Source: Vandiemenella viatica (Eukaryota; Arthropoda; Insecta; Orthoptera; Morabidae). Taken from it: 64,000 nucleotides of DNA. Each line of letters opens with the position of its first letter. The stretch's first letter is position 1. Of this stretch, positions 57,565 through 64,000 are shown one piece after another. The notes below the pieces were generated by a model. That model saw only the letters and a list, made by a program, of their open reading frames with translations. It had not been told where the DNA came from and searched no databases. Location of the stretch: positions 256,399,199-256,463,198 of the forward strand of contig JARYHS010009186.1 of assembly GCA_031002005.1 (NCBI GenBank), given 5' to 3'. Made by a program: the position numbers and the translations under genes.

Positions 57565-58746
57565 ATGGCGGCAAGCCAGCTGCACATTCGACACCCATCG
57601 GTGTTCTCTGGAGACGCTGGACAGGATCCTAACAAATGGCTAAAAGGGTTCGACCGAGTCGCCAAGTACAACAGGTGGGATCATACCATGTGCTTGGCAA
57701 ATGTTTATTTCTATCTGGACGGAACCGCCCAGCAGTGGTTCGAGAACAACGAAGAGAAGCTGAATAACTGGGAATGTTCCAGACGGAACTTAAGAAACGT
57801 TTTGGGGACCACCAGCGACAAATCCGCTCGGCGGAAGAACAACTGAAGAACCGGGCCCAACGACATGGGGAGCCGACGCAATCTTACATACAGGATGTTT
57901 TGGCCCTATGCAACGTAGTCAACCCGAATATGACTGAAGCCGACAAAATCACGCACCTAATGAAAGGTATTGCAGAAGACATGTACCAAGCTCTTCTGAT
58001 AAAAGACGTCGCTACGACGGAAGAGTTCATCAAGTGGTGCCAGCGGATTGAGGAGATGCAACCAAAGGAGGGTTGGCGAAAGAAGTATGACAGACTTCCC
58101 AACGTAGTCCCTATGGCAGTTGTGGAAGACCAGCACGACTTTGCGTCTCTCATACGACAAATTGTGAGAGAAGAATTACAACAGTTCATGGCAGCTGGGA
58201 CTCTTGAATCGAGTGAGCATCAGATCATGGCCATGGATGTAAGCCCAGTGGGTCATGAAGGAGCCGACGCGGCGGAAAAAGAGGTATTTCAGACAATAGC
58301 TCCTGTCTGCCGAGCCAATCGCACTCGACGTGAAGAATGGCCTCGCCCTGATATGACGTATGCTGCAGCTGCCAAACGGCAGCCTAGGAATCCGGCCGAC
58401 ACGGCCACAACCAAATCCTCCGGCACCTATGACGTCCCGCAGACGAACGGACGTCTGGAGGACAGAAGACAACGCGCCAGTATGTTTCCACTGTGGGCGC
58501 CCTGGACATGTCATACGCTACTGCAGAGAGAGAAGACGAGTATTTGACGATTATTTTGCCGCAAGACGTCCGCCATCAGAACAGTTCTACCCCAGGCAGC
58601 CACCCGCTGACGAGTTCGGTCGACCTACGGGAAGAAGCCCATCGCCGTACCCTAGACGAGGTCGATCCCCGACGCGCCGCTGCCGTTCATCGTCGCCGGA
58701 CAGAGCTACCAGCCGCTCCCCTAGCCGCCGCACGCAGGAAAACTAA
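57565..58746 (+). pseudogene. gag: Gypsy gag (capsid and nucleocapsid), two frame changes
   Basis: Structural polyprotein of the retrotransposon particle. Start chosen at ATG 57565 (MAASQLHIRHPSVFSGD); the open frame further upstream covers the primer-binding site. Capsid-like part: DPNKWLKGFDRVAKYNRWD, FYLDGTAQQWFENNEE (57600-57760), then in another frame LKKRFGDHQRQIRSAEEQL to about 58400, and back in the first frame RTDVWRTEDNAPVCFHCGRP with a CCHC zinc knuckle (C-x2-C-x4-H-x4-C, near 58483-58525) and an Arg/Ser/Pro-rich tail. The frame changes (near 57775 and between 58370 and 58430) are single-base events that compensate each other. Confidence 0.85.
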
Positions 58747-61700
58747 GCAAGGCGACCATCTACGGAGGTGAGGCCGCCGCAGATGAAAATCCTCCATGGA
58801 TGACAGTCACTAAGATGTCGGGAAATCTCATCAACGTTATAATCGACGGCCAACCTGTCCGGGCGCTGGTTGATTCAGGAGCTTCTTTCTCCGTATTGTC
58901 GGACAATTATCGTCGCACACTAAAGAAGACAATGTTCCGTGATACGGGGGCAACTGTGCTAAAGGTCGCAAATGGAAAGTACGTCCAGCCAGCTGGAGCT
59001 TGTGTCGCGAGAATAACCATCAACAACAGGACCCAGCCAGTTGAATTTGTCATTTTAACAGAATGTAGTCATAATGTCATCCTTGGATGGGGACTTCCTT
59101 AAGGCATCCCAAGCTGTCATTGACTGTGGAACGTCTGAGCTGCAAATTGAAGAAGTCGTTGCGACGGGTACACGTAACACAGAATCTTCTGGGAAGTTAT
59201 TCGCCGTTGACAACGTGACAATCCCGCCGTTCGCAATGAGAAGAGTCCCAGTCAAAAACACGGATGACCGCAACCTTGAAGTGCTTGTCGATAGTAGAAA
59301 GTTTATTAGGCTCACGAAAGAAATCTATATACCAGCGGCTATCATAAGCATTATCGGTGGTCGAGGAGACATTTGGATCACCAACTGTCACGAGCAGTCA
59401 CAAATTATCCCCAAGGGAATGTGCATAGGGACAGCTGAACCAGTCCAGGAGGGCGAGCTCAACGTCATTAACGAAGATCCATGCTCTGTTACTAGTACCG
59501 ACAACACGCTGGAGGAAACAACTATGGAACTGCCAATAGGGTCCGGCCTGACCAAGGAACAACACCACCGGGTGTTAGCTATACTACGCCAATTCTCTGG
59601 TGTATTCACACCCCAGCAAAAAAAAGGTCAGACGAAACGGCCCACGATAAAGCATCGTATCAATACTGGGGATCATCCGCCCATTAGCCAGCGCTCGTAC
59701 CGATTGTCACCAGTCGAAAGGCGAATAATTCGAGAGGAAGTGGAGAAGATGTTGCATAATGACATTATTCAACCTTCGGAGAGTCCTTGGTCATCTCCGG
59801 TGGTCCTCGTAAAAAGAAGGATGGTACGTGGCGATTCTGTGTCGACTATCGGCGGCTGAACAAAATCACAAAGAAAGATGTCTACCCACTGCCGCGCATC
59901 GACGACGCCTTAGACTGCTTGAAAGGAGCTACATACTTCTCAACCATGGACATGCAGACAGGCTACTGGCAAATCGAGGTTGACGAAGCTGACAGAGAAA
60001 AGACGGCTTTTATTACACCTGATGGCCTCTATGAATTCAAAGTAATGCCATTCGGATTATGCAACGCTCCGGCCACATTCGAACGCATGATGGACAACTT
60101 GCTTCGACACCTTAAGTGGACGACGTGTCTTTGTTATTTAGATGACATTGTTGTTTTCTCGAAAACATTTGAAGAACATCTGAGTCGCCTGTCAACGGTG
60201 CTGAAGTGTGTTCAGACTGCAGGACTCCGCCTCAATCCGAAGAAGTGCCTCTTCGTCGCCAGAGAGATAAAAATCCTGGGGCACCTGGTCAACGGAGATG
60301 GCGTCCGCGCTGATCCAGATAAAGTAAGGGCAGTCATGGAATTTCCAACTCCTCAGCACATTCGTGATGTGAGAAGCTTTCTTGGGCTGTGCTCATACTT
60401 CCGGCGTTTCATAAAAGGATTCTGTAACATGGCACGTCCACTGCAAGAACTTTTGCAGGGAGACGCCAAGTTTTACTGGGATGAAACTAAAGAAAGATCC
60501 TTCCAGGCACTTAAGGAGGCTCTAACTTCCGCACCAGTTCTAGCCTTATACGACGAGAATGCAGAAACTGAACTTCACACTGACGCCAGCGGTTATGGGA
60601 TCGGTGCAGTGCTTGTGCAAATTCAGGAAGGTGCTGAGAAGGTGATAGCCTATGCATCAAGAGTATTCTCTAAGCCCGAGATAAACTACTCTACAACCGA
60701 GAAAGAATGCCTCGCAGTTGTCTGGGCTATCAACAAGTTTCGTTCGTATTTATTCGGCAAACCTTTCACCGTCGTGACAGACCACCATTCTTTATGTCGG
60801 CTAACCAGCTTGAAGGATCCATCAGGTCGACTAGCAAGATGGGCACTTCAAGAGTACGACGTCACGGTGGTATTCAAAAATGGACGCAAACACAAGGATG
60901 CCGACAGCCTTTCAAGGAATCCTTTAATAGAACACAACAGCATGAATGGAATTTCAGCCCTCGCTGAATTAGGTGACGTTGCAGCTGAACAGAGGGAAGA
61001 TTCAGAGTTATTAAGAACCATAGACGCCTTGGAGAAAGGAGAACCGGCCAAAGGAGGGTTTCAATTGATAGATGGGACATTGTATAAGAACAACTACGAT
61101 CCACTAGGCCCCAAGTGGCTTCTGGTCGTTCCAGCTCATCTCCAGCCAGCTATTCTCAAGTATTTCCACGACGCTCCAATATCCGGTCATCTGGGATTTG
61201 TGAAGACCCTGGACCGAATCAGACGCAGGTATTACTGGAAGGGTCTCTACCGATCTGTCAAGCATTATGTGAGTCACTGTAAAGAGTGCCAGCGACGGAA
61301 ACATGTGCCGCAATTACCTCCAGGTCATCTAGTACCAATTCCACCTGCAGCGGTTCCATTCCACCGAATTGGGATCGACCTTTTGGGGAGGTTCCCGAAG
61401 TCGACAACCGGTAACCGATGGATAATAGTCTGCACCGACTACCTCACGCGCTACGCTGTCACCAAACCTGTGCCGACTGCAGAACCTCCAGAGGTTGCAA
61501 AATTTCTAGTAGAAGACATTATTTTGAAGCATGGAGCACCACGTGTGATGATATCCGATCGTGGAAAGGTATTCCAGTCAAGACTAGTATCAGAGGTCAT
61601 GTCAAGATGCGACGTTGTCCACAGGATGACAACTGCATACCACCCTCAGACAAACGGTCTCACAGAACGCTTCAACAAGACATTAGCCGATATGCTGTCG

Positions 61701-62387
61701 ATGTATGTGGATGTTGAGCAGAAGGATTGGGATACAATACTGCCAGTGGTCACATTTGCTTATAATACAGCAAGGCAAGATACGACAGGCTTCACTCCGT
61801 TTTTTCTGCTCCATGGCCGTGAAGCTGAGACCACAATGGATACGCTGTTCCCATTCCAGCCGGACGACACTCAGGATGACTATATAAAACAGCTCATTAC
61901 CAGGGTCGAAGAAGCAAGACAGCTGGCTCGCATACGAACACTGGCCACCCAGGAGAAGGACCGTCAGCGGTATGACGGCAAGCACCGACCTGTTGCGTAC
62001 AACCCAGGAGATCTCGTATGGATTTTTACCCCTGTCCGGAAGGTTGGGCTATCAGAAAAGTTACTGAAGCGGTACTTTGGTCCGTATCGTGTCATACGCC
62101 GCCGGTCAGACGTCACATACGAAGTCGAGGATTATGAGCCGTCTTCGAAACGACGAAAGCGAAGGGACATTGTTCACGTCCTCCACATGAAGCCTTACTA
62201 CAATCCTGACGAGCAGCTAGGCACAACCAGCTTCTTGTTCAAGGACTCTGAGGACGGTTTGGATACTGAGGAAGTCGGACAGGAAGATAATAGTACAAAC
62301 AGGAGGGGCCCTCCAGAACTGCCATACAGAGGACCCACGACAAGATCAAGATCCAGGACACTTCAGCGTGCCCCAAAAGAAATCTAA
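58743..62387 (+). pseudogene. pol: Gypsy pol: protease, reverse transcriptase, RNase H, integrase
   Basis: Polyprotein in the -1 frame relative to gag, as expected for programmed frameshifting. Protease: LVDSGASFSVLSD (near 58870). RT: from about 59560, with MPFGLCNAPATFERMM and YLDD at 60135-60146. RNase H: HTDASGYGIGAVL (near 60577). Integrase: H-x3-H (HDAPISGH near 61168) with CKECQRRK, D at GIDLLG (near 61375), D at MISDRG (near 61556), E at TERFNK (near 61667), then a GPY/F-like segment (LLKRYFGPYRVI). The frame shifts near 59092 (in a G run) and back near 59812 (in an A run). From 59787 to 62387 there is one clean frame of 866 codons. The catalytic residues I can see are present. Confidence 0.93.
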
Positions 62388-62408
62388 CAGCGGGACGCTG
62401 TTTTCCTC

Positions 62409-62422
62409 AGGAGAGGGAGCAA
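62409..62422 (+). promoter_or_regulatory. Polypurine tract
   Basis: AGGAGAGGGAGCAA lies immediately before the 3' LTR, the expected site of plus-strand priming. Confidence 0.8.
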
Positions 62423-62786
62423 TGCCGCATGAACGCCAGTGTACCGTCTGCCAGCATGGCGCAGCGGGTAGCGTCACGAATTGCGGTACCGAAGGTCGCC
62501 GGTTCAATCCCGCCCACTGACAAAAATTATTTAATTCTGTTTATTATTTCCAGAAGATTCTACATGTTTCCTAAGGTCACTTGTAACTTCTACACATTTC
62601 ACTTGTTAACTACTCTTGTAATCTCTAGTACGTTCTATCTGTGTATAAATAGAAGAGCATTCTGCCCAAGAGGCAGTCAGTGCTGCGTGTATGTTTGAGT
62701 TCTCAATAAACCTGTTCTCAGTTTAAGTGCTGTGTTCATTGACAAGTAACCTTCGAATTCACACCTGCCCCGGTTCCAACGCGACA
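62423..62786 (+). repeat. 3' LTR of Gypsy element
   Basis: Same length and, as far as I can read, the same sequence as the 5' LTR. It includes the tRNA-like block (A box 62457-62473, B box 62501-62511), TATA and AATAAA. Confidence 0.95.
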
Positions 62787-64000
62787 ATATAATCAATTAC
62801 TCTGAATATAAATATTATAAAAAGGATATTTTGGAATGAAAGATCTTTCACGTATAAATATATATATAACATTTATTACTCCCTCGTGCAAAGAGAAACG
62901 ATTTCACTTTAAAAACCATTGAAAACAATATTTGGGGCTTTCATTTTCAAATACGAATTGTTTGCTTGTGTGCAAATTAACATACAGCACGATCGTACTA
63001 GCGTTAATTTATATAGACCAAGAAAGAAACACGAAATTAAATTATATTATCAAAACACATTTAAAGCTAACAAAATCATAAATTATCGTATGCAAAAATT
63101 TACGTTCCTAAAAATCTGGCTGGATAAATAAAATCACAAACAGAAACTGGTGTAACAATAGTTTTATTGAGGGTCTTTGGAAGATGTGTGGCGGGTAACA
63201 TAAAGCGTACACTGTTGATGAGGCCTCGAGGAATGTTGGGTTAAAAGAGTTTGGAGTAGTATCTGGAACAGAAGAATATGCACAACCATAAATTAGCAAT
63301 TTATTTCAAGCAGAATCGAACGGGACAGCTTTAATTTAATGTAAAGTAATCGTGTACTGGAATACGTTACGAATGTTTGTCCTGAAGACAGCAGCAGGTA
63401 CAGCGAAAGAATTTAGTGTAAAACCGTGAAGAAATCGTACGTCAAATTGACACCATAACATAAAGTCTACCACGTGTAATAATAATTCTGGAAAAAAAAA
63501 TTATGTGGGACAAGATGTTGATAAAACCGAGCACAGTGGATGAGCGGTAACGCTCTGGCCTCACATTCGGGAGGACACCGGTTCGAATCCCCATCCAGAA
63601 TTGAGTTTTCCATGGTTTCCCCAAATCACTCCAGGCGCCATGGCCAAATTACTTCCCGTTCCTTGTCCCCAGTCCCATCCCGACTCTAATGACGAGGCAT
63701 AAAGAAAAAAAAAAATGTTCAAAATTTTAAAGATGTCATTTCTACAATATCTAGATAGAAAAATACTTTACAATCTATATAAGAATCAAGTGGCTGTAAT
63801 AAGAATAGAGAATCATGGGAGACATGAGTCAGTTGAAAAGGGTGTGACACAAGGATGTAGTCTGTCCCCATTAATATTCAACTTGTATGCAGGGGAAACA
63901 ATAAAAGAGGTGAAAGAAAGATTTGAATGTGGCATAAGTATCCAATGAGAAAAAAATCAGTATGCTACGATATGCTGATGACATTTTCTTGCTAGCAAAC
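62787..64000 (+). repeat. Duplicated composite segment (copy 2 of 2, runs off the window)
   Basis: Same order as 33856-35010: decayed LINE sequence, VDEAxxNVG remnant near 63215, junction to LINE B at about 63505, SINE1 at 63532-63715, and LINE B RT (KGVTQGCSLSPLIFNLYAG near 63840). A ~26-bp segment near 63182-63207 (GATGTGTGGCGGGTAACATA) is absent from copy 1. The Gypsy element inserted at its left edge. Confidence 0.8.
63532..63715 (+). mobile_element. tRNA-derived SINE1 in duplicated segment
   Basis: CCGAGCACAGTGGATGAGCG head, GGTTCGAATCCCC B box near 63580, TTTTCCATGGTTTCCCC body, A-rich tail. Same position relative to flanks as the copy at 34576, so inherited through the duplication. 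Confidence 0.85.

Larger units (their letters stand above)
57047..62786 (+). mobile_element. Ty3/Gypsy LTR retrotransposon, nearly complete
   Basis: 5740 bp, with two 364-bp LTRs that read the same throughout, a primer-binding site, gag, protease, RT, RNase H, integrase and a polypurine tract; no envelope gene. Flanked by a 4-bp ATAT duplication (57043-57046, 62787-62790). Identical LTRs mean a recent insertion. Four small frame changes interrupt gag and the protease-RT part (see those entries). The right flank is the composite segment also found at 33856. Confidence 0.95.

Overview
This window looks like heterochromatin-like or intergenic DNA from an arthropod, most likely an insect. A polyneopteran is possible, but that is a weak guess based only on the look of the tRNA-derived SINE. 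I found no host protein-coding gene, rRNA or functional tRNA gene. Almost everything that can be recognised is a transposable element or its remains. Two runs of exactly 1000 N (12755-13754 and 48678-49677) show that this is a scaffolded draft assembly.

Layout. 1-6193: part of a Polinton/Maverick-type element (virus-like DNA transposon) with a decayed protein-primed family B DNA polymerase, an antisense integrase tail with a chromodomain, a broken double-jelly-roll major capsid gene and one intact small ORF. 6250-7085: dense tandem repeats. 7090-10389: a 5'-truncated Helitron whose Pif1-like helicase gene is split by two insertions, one of them a clear solo LTR; the Helitron 3' terminus is recognisable. 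10975-20690: LINE fragments, a SINE, a hAT MITE and a LINE 3' end with tandem repeats. 20993-23564: a decayed mariner carrying a 114-bp foldback insertion, followed by a non-autonomous Helitron filled with a ~168-bp satellite monomer. 23950-32225: MITEs (including a three-layer nest), LINE 3' ends and a decayed DDE transposase. 32718-40870: LINEs nested in LINEs, including an RTE-like element with endonuclease and RT domains that is interrupted by another LINE with a perfect target-site duplication. 42017-52870: SINEs, LINE 3' ends and MITEs. 52871-55655: sequence without recognisable repeats. 55659-56870: a second satellite-bearing Helitron in reverse orientation. 57047-62786: a nearly complete Ty3/Gypsy retrotransposon with two LTRs of 364 bp that I read as identical. 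62787-64000: a second copy of the segment at 33856-35010.

The elements do not form a cellular pathway; they record successive insertions. Order can be read from nesting: the Helitron helicase predates its solo LTR; the RTE-like LINE predates the LINE inside it; the ~1.2-kb composite duplicated after it had already acquired a LINE and a SINE; the Gypsy element is the youngest. Most genes are broken. Exceptions are the small Polinton ORF at 5705-6193, the 866-codon pol segment of the Gypsy element and a 384-codon chimeric RT frame at 38999-40153. The most unusual points are a tRNA-like Pol III promoter inside the Gypsy LTRs, satellite arrays carried inside Helitrons, the foldback insertion with a 12-bp duplication, and the head-to-head overlap of Polinton integrase and capsid genes.
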